From Chthonomonas calidirosea (lineage in GTDB: Bacteria > Armatimonadota > Chthonomonadetes > Chthonomonadales > CAJBBX01): a stretch of 51,358 bases of DNA. Each line of letters opens with the position of its first letter. Position 1 is the stretch's first letter. Below, in pieces: positions 42,829 through 50,338 of this stretch. The position numbers and the translations under genes are program-made. The notes beneath the pieces are model-generated. The model was not told the DNA's origin. It did no database searches and saw only the letters and a list, made by a program, of their open reading frames with translations. The stretch is from contig DYKI01000006.1 in assembly GCA_020722705.1 (NCBI GenBank), positions 31,867 through 83,224 on the forward strand, in the 5' to 3' direction.

Positions 42829-44052
42829 GTGTCCAGGAGTGAGCTGATTGCCGGGCTCGACCTCGGCACGACCAAGGTCTGTTGCGTCGCGGCGGATGTT
42901 GACGAGCGCGACGAGCCGGTCATCGTGGGCATCGGCGTCAGCCCGTCCGGTGGAATCCGCCGAGGTGTGGTAGTGGATATCGAGGCAGCGACGCGCGCGG
43001 TCGAGGACGCTGTCGCGAAAGCCTCACAGCAGTGCGGCCAGCCGATCATATCCGTGTACGTGGGCGTGACCGGTGAGCATATTCAATCGCTCAACGCGCG
43101 CGGCGTTACAGCCATCACCCATCCGGACAAGGAGATCACCGAGGCGGATCGGCAGCGTGTGCTCGAGCAGTCACGGACCATTGTCGTTCCGTCGGACCGC
43201 GACATCATCCATGCCATCCCGAGGTCCTACAGCGTTGACGGCCAGGAGGGTATCCGTGAGCCGGTGGGCATGAGCGGGACGCGCCTCGAGGTTGAGACAC
43301 ACATTGTGACCGGCGCTCAGACGTTCCTCCTCAATGTTGAGAAGTGCGTGGCGCGCGCACGGCTGGGGCTGCGTGAGACCGTGCTCGAGGCGCTGGCAAC
43401 GTCGCTGGCTATCCTGACGCCTGCGGAACGGGATATCGGCGTCTGCGTGCTGGATATCGGCGGGGGCACAACCGACATAGCCGTTGTGGCCGACGGGGAG
43501 ATTCTGCATTCGTCAGTCATTCCCGTTGGGGGCAGTCATGTCACGAACGACCTTGCACAACTGTTTCGGGTGACCGCCGAGGAAGCCGAACGCGTGAAGA
43601 TACACTACGGCAGCGCACTGCCGTCACAGGTCGGCGAGACGGAGAGTGTCGAACTCACACAGATCGGCAGAACCCACCCGAGGCCGCTGAGGCGACAGGC
43701 GATATGTGCCATCATCGAGGCCCGTATGCAGGAACTGCTGCAGCTCGTGAAGAAAGAGCTGGTGCGTGCCAACTGCATCGAAAGAATGCGCGCCGGCGTC
43801 GTCTTGACGGGCGGCGGCTCGCTGTTGCATGGCGTGCCGGATTGCGTTGCCGAGATACTTCAGGCTCCGGTGCGGCTGGGCACTCCGATCGGCGTCGGCG
43901 GTCTGGCCGATGCCGTGGCCGGGCCGGAGTACTCAACGGCGGTTGGGCTGGTGCGCTACGCGATGAGGGCAGAAGCGACTGCGCACCCAAGCCGGCACGC
44001 GGGCGTTTGGAAAGGGGTTTCCAAGCTGTTTGGGCGTTTCAGGCCACGATGA
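42829..44052 (+). CDS. ftsA: Cell division protein FtsA
   Basis: A 407-aa actin-fold ATPase that anchors FtsZ to the membrane. IAGLDLGTTKVCCVAADV near the start is phosphate-binding; VTGEHIQSLNARGV lies in the SHS2-like 1C region; CVLDIGGGTTDIAVV and VVLTGGGSLLHGV are the later nucleotide motifs. The final GVWKGVSKLFGRFRPR is an amphipathic basic helix fit for membrane binding. GTG start, 60 nt after sbp, 78 nt before the first ftsZ. Confidence 0.96.
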   Translation: MSRSELIAGLDLGTTKVCCVAADVDERDEPVIVGIGVSPSGGIRRGVVVDIEAATRAVEDAVAKASQQCGQPIISVYVGVTGEHIQSLNARGVTAITHPDKEITEADRQRVLEQSRTIVVPSDRDIIHAIPRSYSVDGQEGIREPVGMSGTRLEVETHIVTGAQTFLLNVEKCVARARLGLRETVLEALATSLAILTPAERDIGVCVLDIGGGTTDIAVVADGEILHSSVIPVGGSHVTNDLAQLFRVTAEEAERVKIHYGSALPSQVGETESVELTQIGRTHPRPLRRQAICAIIEARMQELLQLVKKELVRANCIERMRAGVVLTGGGSLLHGVPDCVAEILQAPVRLGTPIGVGGLADAVAGPEYSTAVGLVRYAMRAEATAHPSRHAGVWKGVSKLFGRFRPR

Positions 44053-44130
44053 GAGTCAGGGCTGAGTTTGCGGCGAACCACGGTCGTGGCACATGCCCGG
44101 GGATGTCGGTTTATCGGAGCGGGGTGAAGC

Positions 44131-45312
44131 ATGGCGAATAGGACGGGGCTTCGGCAGGGCGTCCCTCCAATCGGGGCGTGCATCAAGGTTGTGGGCGTCG
44201 GCGGCGGCGGCGCCAATGCGGTGAACAGGATGATAGAAGCCGGCGTGAACGGCGTCGAGTTCATAGCGATGAACACGGATTGCCAGGCGCTGGACCTGTC
44301 TCTGGCACCCGTGAAGGTTGTGCTGGGTGAAGACCTCACGCATGGGCTGGGAGCAGGTGGCGACCCCGAGATCGGACGCTCTGCGGCCGAAGAGACGCGC
44401 GCCGAGATCAAGCACTGCCTTCAGGGTTCCGACATGGTGTTCATTACGGCGGGCATGGGCGGCGGCACGGGAACCGGAGGCGCGCCCGTTGTGGCCGAGG
44501 TCTCGCGCGACCTTGGCGCCCTAACCGTGGCCGTAGTGACGAAACCCTTTGCCTTCGAAGGGCCCCGCCGCGCACATCAGGCCGACAAGGGCATTGACGA
44601 TCTCAAGTCCCGAGTTGACACGGTGATCGTTGTGCCAAACGATCGGCTTCTGGCGTTGGAAACCCCCAACGCCACGCTCAATGATGCGTTCCGCCTGGCG
44701 GACGAGGTCCTGCGTCAGGGCGTTCAGGGCATATCGGACATCATCACCATTCCGGGCGCCATCAACGTTGACTTTGCCGACGTGCAGACGACGATGCAGA
44801 GCGCAGGAGCTGCTCTGATGGGGATCGGCGAGGCTGACGGCGAGCGCCGCGCGATGGACGCAGCCGAACAGGCGGTTGCCAGCCCGTTGTTGGAGACCTC
44901 GATCGAAGGCGCCGTACGCGTACTGCTGAACATCACGTCGGGGCCGGACCTGACGCTGACCGAGGCCAATGAAGCGGCATCGTATATCCGCGGCCTGTGT
45001 GACGCCAATGAGGCGCGGATCATCTTTGGTTGGGTGCTCGACCCCGAGATGGAGGGGCGCGTCCGCGTTACACTGTTGGCAACCGGTTTCGACTCGGCTG
45101 GGACGGCTCACCTGCGACGCCAGGCGGAGGCAGCCGTGCGACCGGCGACTTCGCCGCCGGCACGAGTGCTCGAAATGCCGACCATGGCCCGGCAGCCGGC
45201 TCCTGTCGCTGTGGCGCAGGCACTTGACCAGCGGCCGGCGCCAGGAGAGTACGACTTCCAGATTCCCGATGACGAGGATCTGGACATTCCCGCATTCTTA
45301 CGGCGGAGGTAG
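44131..45312 (+). CDS. ftsZ: Cell division GTPase FtsZ, first copy
   Basis: A 393-aa tubulin-like GTPase that forms the division ring. GGGGANAV at 24-31, the GTP loop GGGTGTG at 110-116, the NDRLL block at 170-174 and the catalytic T7 loop NVDFADV at 212-218 are all intact. The C-terminal peptide [15 protein letters not shown] ends a linker of about 60 residues and should bind FtsA. It departs from consensus at [15 protein letters not shown] (66-80), where most FtsZ, and the second copy here, have [15 protein letters not shown]. It is followed at once by a second ftsZ. Confidence 0.95.
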   Translation: MANRTGLRQGVPPIGACIKVVGVGGGGANAVNRMIEAGVNGVEFIAMNTDCQALDLSLAPVKVVLGEDLTHGLGAGGDPEIGRSAAEETRAEIKHCLQGSDMVFITAGMGGGTGTGGAPVVAEVSRDLGALTVAVVTKPFAFEGPRRAHQADKGIDDLKSRVDTVIVVPNDRLLALETPNATLNDAFRLADEVLRQGVQGISDIITIPGAINVDFADVQTTMQSAGAALMGIGEADGERRAMDAAEQAVASPLLETSIEGAVRVLLNITSGPDLTLTEANEAASYIRGLCDANEARIIFGWVLDPEMEGRVRVTLLATGFDSAGTAHLRRQAEAAVRPATSPPARVLEMPTMARQPAPVAVAQALDQRPAPGEYDFQIPDDEDLDIPAFLRRR

Positions 45313-45355
45313 TCAGCATCGTGCCATACCATCGAAGAGAGGTCCGATAACCACC

Positions 45356-46492
45356 ATGGCGACATCTCCACCGCGGCCGCAGCGCGCAGCCGCTTCCGGC
45401 GCAGACATTCGCGTTATCGGATGCGGAGGTGGCGGCACGAACGCCGTCAACAGGATGATCGAGGCCGGCCTCGGCGGCGTCTCATTCATCGCGATGAACA
45501 CCGACACGCAGGTTCTCGATGTTTCGTTGGCCGCAAGGAAGCTCCAGCTTGGCGGCAACCTGACCAGGGGCCTGGGGGCAGGCGGCAATCCCGAGATCGG
45601 GCGCTCGGCGGCGGAGGAGAGCAAGAGCGAGATCCGTGCGGAGCTGGACGGCGCCGACATGGTCTTCATCACCGCCGGTATGGGGGGCGGAACCGGTACT
45701 GGATCAGCGCCGGTCATAGCCGAGATCGCGCAGATTCTGGGCGCATTGACCGTGGCGGTGGTGACCAAGCCCTTCTCGTTTGAGGGGCCGCGAAGAATGC
45801 GTACCGCCGAAGAAGGCATCGAGGCGCTCAAGGGCAAAGTGGACACGGTGATTGTCGTGCCCAACGACCGGCTCCTCACGGTGGGGCCGCGCGGCATCAC
45901 TCTGGTCGAGGCTTTCAAGGTCGCTGACGACGTATTGCGTCAGGGTGTGCAGGGGATCAGCGACATCGTGACGATACCCGGCCTGATCAATGTGGATTTT
46001 GCCGACGTGCGAGCCACGATGCAGAACGCCGGGCGGGCTCTGATGGGCATCGGCACTGCCAGCGGCGACCATCGGGCAGAGAGCGCTGCGCGGGAGGCCA
46101 TCGCCAGCCCGCTCCTCGAAACCTCCATAGATGGCGCTACACGGGTACTGGTGAATCTGACCTCAGGACCCGATCTGACGCTCGCGGAGGCCAACGAGGC
46201 CGCCGGTCTGGTGACCAGCGTATGCGACCAGCGGGACGCGAACATCATTGTGGGCTGGGTGATGGATCCGACCATGGAGGGCAAACTGCGTGTCACCGTC
46301 CTGGCAGCGGGCTTCACAGGTCAAACGGCGAGCGTCGGATCGGGGGCTCCGAGGGGCAGAATGCTCGATGTGCCGCCGGCTCTGCGGCCTCAACAGGGAA
46401 GACCGACCCCGCCAACCGATGCGCCCGGCCGTAACCAACCGCCGTCGGACGATGACGATCTCGAGATTCCGCCGTTCCTCAGGCCGCACTAA
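45356..46492 (+). CDS. ftsZ: Cell division GTPase FtsZ, second copy
   Basis: A 378-aa FtsZ that aligns with the upstream copy without gaps from about residue 20 to 220. GGGGTNAV (24-31), GGGTGTG (110-116) and NVDFADV (212-218) are intact, and it also ends in an FtsA-binding-type peptide, [13 protein letters not shown]. It keeps the consensus [15 protein letters not shown], so it looks the more conventional of the two. The ATG at 45356 lies 43 nt after the first copy; upstream extension of the frame overlaps the first ftsZ and is not used. Last gene of the dcw cluster. Confidence 0.95.
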   Translation: MATSPPRPQRAAASGADIRVIGCGGGGTNAVNRMIEAGLGGVSFIAMNTDTQVLDVSLAARKLQLGGNLTRGLGAGGNPEIGRSAAEESKSEIRAELDGADMVFITAGMGGGTGTGSAPVIAEIAQILGALTVAVVTKPFSFEGPRRMRTAEEGIEALKGKVDTVIVVPNDRLLTVGPRGITLVEAFKVADDVLRQGVQGISDIVTIPGLINVDFADVRATMQNAGRALMGIGTASGDHRAESAAREAIASPLLETSIDGATRVLVNLTSGPDLTLAEANEAAGLVTSVCDQRDANIIVGWVMDPTMEGKLRVTVLAAGFTGQTASVGSGAPRGRMLDVPPALRPQQGRPTPPTDAPGRNQPPSDDDDLEIPPFLRPH

Positions 46493-46513
46493 GCCACCGG
46501 ATCGCCGGCCACG

Positions 46514-47644
46514 TCAGTCTCCGATAGCGCCTGCGGCTGCCTCCGCATAGACGCGACGCGTGTGGGCACCCGTTGCTGCCCACGAAAACGCGCGGCTCCG
46601 GGCGAGACCCGCCGCACTCCATCGCGCTTGCTCCCCGCTTGACTGTGCGACGAGCGCCAGGGCATCGCTCCAGGCTGTGGCGTCCATGACGGGAAGAACG
46701 AGAGCTCCGTTGCCGGCGACCTCCGGCATGGCCGGGGCATCGCTGACCAGCGTGGGCGCTCCACAGGCCATGGCTTCCAGCGGCGGCAGGCCGAAGCCCT
46801 CGTAGAGCGATGGAAACGCCATCATGTCGGCTGCCGAGTAGATGGCCGGCAGGTCGGCATCCTCGACATAGTCGGTCAGGGTCAGGCGCTCGCCGACACG
46901 GAGCCTGGCCGCCTGCACGACGATTTCGTCATAGGCCCAGCCGCGTTTGCCGGCGAGGACGAGCCTATGCGGCATGTCGGTTGCCTGAATGGCCCGAGCA
47001 AACGCCTCGATGAGCAAGGGCAGGTTCTTGCGAGGCTGGAGGACGCCGACCGATACGATGTAGGGCTCGGTGATGCCAAGACGCTCGGCAACGAGCGCGC
47101 GCGCCAGAGCTTTCTCAACGGGCCGGTACACTGGAGCAGCCGCCAGCGGGATGGCCTCAACGTGCTCGATGGGCAGCCGATAGACGCGAAGGATATCCCT
47201 TCGGGAAGACATCGAGTCGGTGATTACCCGAGCCGCACGCCGCATGGCAACCGGCACCGACAGATTGAGCAGGATGCGGTGTTTCCTGGGGAACCATTCA
47301 GGGTAGAGCCGGAACGAGATGTCGTGGACCGTGGTCACAACGGGACACGGCGCTCGGAGTGGGATCGAGTACTGGGTGTGGGCAACGTTGATCCGGTCTT
47401 GCCTCAACGCTCGTGGGAAGGTCGCGAGCGTCCAGATTCGATCGTTGGATGCAGGGATGGTGCGTACGGTAACGCGCTTCGAGGCGGGGAGAGCTCCGGC
47501 CGGCATCGGCAGGCGCGTGTAGATGATGTACTCGTTGTCGCCGTCATCGTTGGCCTCAATGTGGTCACGTGTCAGATTCAGCCAGTAGGTTCGATCACCG
47601 GTAAACCTGCCTGTGAGCGCCCGTCCGTCTATGCCTATGCGCAC
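46514..47644 (-). CDS. Glycosyltransferase, GT4 type
   Basis: A 376-aa GT-B fold transferase. It begins with MRIGIDGRAL typical of GT4 enzymes. HTQYSIPL and TVHDISF lie in the acceptor domain, VGVLQPRKNLPLLIEAFA at 199-216 starts the donor domain, and the donor-binding motif YEGFGLPPLEAMACGAP is at 281-297 with both conserved Glu residues. It probably uses a nucleotide sugar to extend a surface glycan; the sugar cannot be read. It overlaps the next upstream glycosyltransferase gene by 10 nt and ends 21 nt from ftsZ, facing it. Confidence 0.92.
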   Translation of the reverse strand: MRIGIDGRALTGRFTGDRTYWLNLTRDHIEANDDGDNEYIIYTRLPMPAGALPASKRVTVRTIPASNDRIWTLATFPRALRQDRINVAHTQYSIPLRAPCPVVTTVHDISFRLYPEWFPRKHRILLNLSVPVAMRRAARVITDSMSSRRDILRVYRLPIEHVEAIPLAAAPVYRPVEKALARALVAERLGITEPYIVSVGVLQPRKNLPLLIEAFARAIQATDMPHRLVLAGKRGWAYDEIVVQAARLRVGERLTLTDYVEDADLPAIYSAADMMAFPSLYEGFGLPPLEAMACGAPTLVSDAPAMPEVAGNGALVLPVMDATAWSDALALVAQSSGEQARWSAAGLARSRAFSWAATGAHTRRVYAEAAAGAIGD

Positions 47645-48759
47645 GGCTCTTGTGCTCCCACGACCTGATGATAGACGGCAATCGTCTCGTCGGCCATCCT
47701 GTCGTAGCCGTGACTTGCTGCGTAGCGTCTCGACCCTTCAGTCATGCGTGTCAGGGCACGAGGATTCCTGATGACTTGCCGGATGGCCTGGACGAGCGCA
47801 TCGGTATCGCCGGCGGGGAATAGGCCCAGCGCCCCCGGCTCGGCCTTGTTGATCTCCTGATGGGGGGCGATCGCCGACGCCAGGATCGGCCTCCCACACG
47901 CGAAGGCGAAGGCGAGCGACCCTGATCCGCCGCCGGCGCTGAAGGGTGCAAGTACGAGGTCTGTTGCCGCCATCACCGAAGCTGCGTCATCGGGCTCCAG
48001 ATATCCGGTAATGCGCGCGCGGCCTGCGATGTCCGATTCGTTGATTCGACGCTCGAGTTCGGCGACATAGTCTGTACGATCGTCCGGGTGGCGGCCACCG
48101 GCCAGCAGCAGCCTCACGTTGGCCGGCAGCTTGCCGAGGGCTTCCAACGCCAACGTGTGGCCCTTGCGCCGGGAAAGGAAGCCGAAGATGGTTACAACGA
48201 ACTCGTCTGTCAGGCCAAGGCGAGCCCTGGCAGCGCTTCTGTCAACCATAGGCGGCATCGGCGGAACGCCGTGCGCAATGTGCCGGATACGATCCGGGGG
48301 CACACCGCAGCCGGCCAGGCGCTCACGGTCCTGCTGGGTGTGGACGATGAACGCCCGAACTGCGGCATGGCGGAAGTTCATCCGATTCGCGGCTGCCGTT
48401 GCCAGTCTGCGCGGAGGTGAACCCTCCGGCGTCACGATCTCGTGGACCGTCATGACGACCGGAGCGGTAACCTGTTCGATGAACCGCCGGAACGTGCTCT
48501 TCCACGGCGCTACGCCGCCGAAGAGGAAATACTGGTGCTGGACGTGCACAACGTCGGCCTCGTTCATCACCGGTGCGAACCCGCCCGGTTCGACCAACCA
48601 CGCTACCTCGACCTGTTTCTCCAGCTCCGCCGCAAGGTATCGGGTGTAGTCGGCGATGCCGCATTGGTCCTTGAGGGATGAAACCATGGCGATACGGAGT
48701 CTCCGACCGCCGCAAGGCGGCCTGGCGGATGTGACTATACCCGTGATCTCGTCCGTCAC
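47635..48759 (-). CDS. Glycosyltransferase, GT4-like
   Basis: A 374-aa GT-B fold protein. RIAMVSSLKDQCGIADYTRYLAAEL is a typical N-terminal glycine-loop region, VHVQHQYFLFGG and VMTVHEIVTPEG follow, and IFGFLSRRKGHTLALEAL opens the second domain. The donor site reads FSAGGGSGSLAFAFACGRPILAS, lacking the first Glu of the usual E-x7-E motif, as in some GT4 branches. It lies between two other glycosyltransferase-like genes with overlaps on both sides, so the three are one operon. Confidence 0.9.
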   Translation of the reverse strand: MTDEITGIVTSARPPCGGRRLRIAMVSSLKDQCGIADYTRYLAAELEKQVEVAWLVEPGGFAPVMNEADVVHVQHQYFLFGGVAPWKSTFRRFIEQVTAPVVMTVHEIVTPEGSPPRRLATAAANRMNFRHAAVRAFIVHTQQDRERLAGCGVPPDRIRHIAHGVPPMPPMVDRSAARARLGLTDEFVVTIFGFLSRRKGHTLALEALGKLPANVRLLLAGGRHPDDRTDYVAELERRINESDIAGRARITGYLEPDDAASVMAATDLVLAPFSAGGGSGSLAFAFACGRPILASAIAPHQEINKAEPGALGLFPAGDTDALVQAIRQVIRNPRALTRMTEGSRRYAASHGYDRMADETIAVYHQVVGAQEPCA

Positions 48760-49826
48760 CGGATTCTCCTCGCAGACACAGCGCTCAGGGCTCCTGCATA
48801 GATGTTCGCCATCCGGCAGGCCACGGCGTGCCAGTGGTGGGTTGCTCCGTAGGCCGCTCCCCGTTCACGCAGCTCGCGCAGACCCAGTTCGTTGCTGAAC
48901 AGCGCACGGAGGCATGCGGCGAGGTGCCCGGGCTGATCGAACCTGAGGAGCCTGACGCATCCGGCACGGAGCATCAGATCGCGGAAGATGGTTCGGTCCG
49001 CCGCCAGCAGAGGCCGTCCATGGGCGAGTGCGGCCAGTCCGTTCCACGGACCGGCACAGATGGGTTCGACGGCAACCACCGCATCGGCACGGGCGATTTG
49101 CGCATGCACATCCGCCTCGGTGCTGCATGGGACGGCTCGGATGCGTTCGGCGAGGCCCAGATGCTTGGCCATCTCCAGGATCATGCGCTCGACCGCGTTG
49201 TTGGTCCCATCTGACGCGCCCTGCAACCTGTCGGCGACCGAAGCGATCCCGGGTCCCGTAGAGGACAGAGCTCGGGCTGCAGATACGCCGTCCCCATTGT
49301 ATGCAGCCGTCAGCGTTGATCCGCGAGGGAGTTCACCGACGGCGAGCATGGCTTCCTTGAGTGCCGCGTGATTGGTCGGGCGAGGCCACATCAGGACCAC
49401 TTCGGGAGGTTCGTCCGGTGACTTTGGCGGTCGCACTCCGACAGGTGCGGGCACGGCACAGGGAACCACGTGGGCTGATGCTGCAGAATCCCAGTCCCGT
49501 TGGGCCGATCGCAGGCATGCGTCCGTCAAGTACACGACGGCATCCAACGCTCGGGCCACACTCGGATCCATCGGTGTGCCATCTGAGTCCGTGGGCAGGA
49601 GCGTCAGAACAAGTGCCCCGCATCGCGCTCTGAACGGGGCGATGGCATCCGCAGTCATCGTGCTGTCTGACGCCACCACGTGGATAACGTCCACGGTTTC
49701 GGCGGAGCCTGACGGCATTTCGACGGGCCTCAACATGTCCACAGCCCGGATGGCTACGCGCAACTCCTCGGAGTACCGGCCGACTTCGCTGCCCTCGTTC
49801 CCGAGCGGGACGATTGACACAGTCAT
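48756..49826 (-). CDS. Divergent GT-B glycosyltransferase-like protein
   Basis: A 356-aa protein whose second half looks like a GT-B donor domain (VVLMWPRPTNHAALKEAMLAVGEL, ADAVVAVEPICAGPWNGLAALAHGRPLLAADR). The N-terminal half (VDVIHVVASDSTMTADAIAPFRARCGALVLTLLPTDSDG) fits the acceptor domain. It lacks the E-x7-E motif, having EPICAGPWNG at that place, so it may be inactive or use a different donor. First gene of the three-gene operon. A TATAAT box 5 nt before the ATG suggests a leaderless message. Confidence 0.75.
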   Translation of the reverse strand: MTVSIVPLGNEGSEVGRYSEELRVAIRAVDMLRPVEMPSGSAETVDVIHVVASDSTMTADAIAPFRARCGALVLTLLPTDSDGTPMDPSVARALDAVVYLTDACLRSAQRDWDSAASAHVVPCAVPAPVGVRPPKSPDEPPEVVLMWPRPTNHAALKEAMLAVGELPRGSTLTAAYNGDGVSAARALSSTGPGIASVADRLQGASDGTNNAVERMILEMAKHLGLAERIRAVPCSTEADVHAQIARADAVVAVEPICAGPWNGLAALAHGRPLLAADRTIFRDLMLRAGCVRLLRFDQPGHLAACLRALFSNELGLRELRERGAAYGATHHWHAVACRMANIYAGALSAVSARRIR

Positions 49827-49831
49827 AGCGC

Positions 49832-49837
49832 ATTATA
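49832..49837 (-). promoter_or_regulatory. Minus-strand TATAAT box of the glycosyltransferase operon
   Basis: On the minus strand TATAAT is followed by gcgct and then the ATG at 49826, so transcription would begin at or within a base or two of the start codon. No ribosome site can fit. The -35 region is poor. The box is embedded in a short palindrome (gcgc...gcgc). A leaderless mRNA is the simplest reading. Confidence 0.55.
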
Positions 49838-50098
49838 GCGCACGGGAGTTCGCGCCGTTGTCCTCTCCTCATGAAGGCTGTCCGGGGCGCCGGGTGAGAT
49901 GACGGATCGCTGTGCGCGTATAGTGTATAGCGACGCGGTCCCTCAGGTATTGGGAGGCAGGCGTCGGGGCGTGTAGAGAGGGCGGCAATGGGTATACTAC
50001 AGTCTGCTCTCGACCCTGCTCAGCGCGTCGAGGCTGCGCATTGCCACAGCGCATGCTGTGGCGTTGACGCTGTTCCGATTGGAGAGGCGGACCCAACG
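49838..50098. other. Divergent intergenic region before rpmE
   Basis: About 260 nt between the glycosyltransferase operon and rpmE, with no gene I can support; the rpmE frame is open upstream to 49988 but is not protein-like. A plus-strand tatact at 49993-49998 could be a -10 element for rpmE, without a good -35. A ribosome site (ggagagg, 50081-50087) precedes the rpmE ATG. Confidence 0.4.
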
Positions 50099-50302
50099 AT
50101 GAAGCAAGGAATCCATCCGAGCTACGTGACGGCGACAGTGACGTGTGCGTGCGGCAACACGTTTGTCACTCGCTCGACCAAACCCACCATTCGCGTCGAA
50201 ATCTGCTCGAACTGCCACCCATTCTTCACGGGCAAGCAGAAGATCGTGGACACCGAAGGGCGTGTCGAGAAGTTCATGCAGAAGTACGGGATGAAGCGGT
50301 AG
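50099..50302 (+). CDS. rpmE: 50S ribosomal protein L31, zinc-binding form
   Basis: A 67-aa ribosomal protein. It carries the full zinc set Cys16, Cys18, Cys36 and Cys39 (CACG and CSNCHPF), so it is the zinc-containing C+ form. KQGIHPSYV at the start and the [20 protein letters not shown] segment are diagnostic. The frame is open further upstream, but ATG 50099 gives the standard start and has ggagagg before it. Followed by the DUF1385 gene, as in several Firmicutes-like genomes. Confidence 0.97.
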   Translation: MKQGIHPSYVTATVTCACGNTFVTRSTKPTIRVEICSNCHPFFTGKQKIVDTEGRVEKFMQKYGMKR

Positions 50303-50338
50303 GCCGCGAGGAAGGCGGGCGAGTTCAGGAGCGCCGGC

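Noticed and set aside
44969-45355. Upstream extension of the second ftsZ frame through the end of the first
   Set aside because: The extended part is an out-of-frame reading of the first ftsZ; the normal FtsZ N-terminus begins near ATG 45356.
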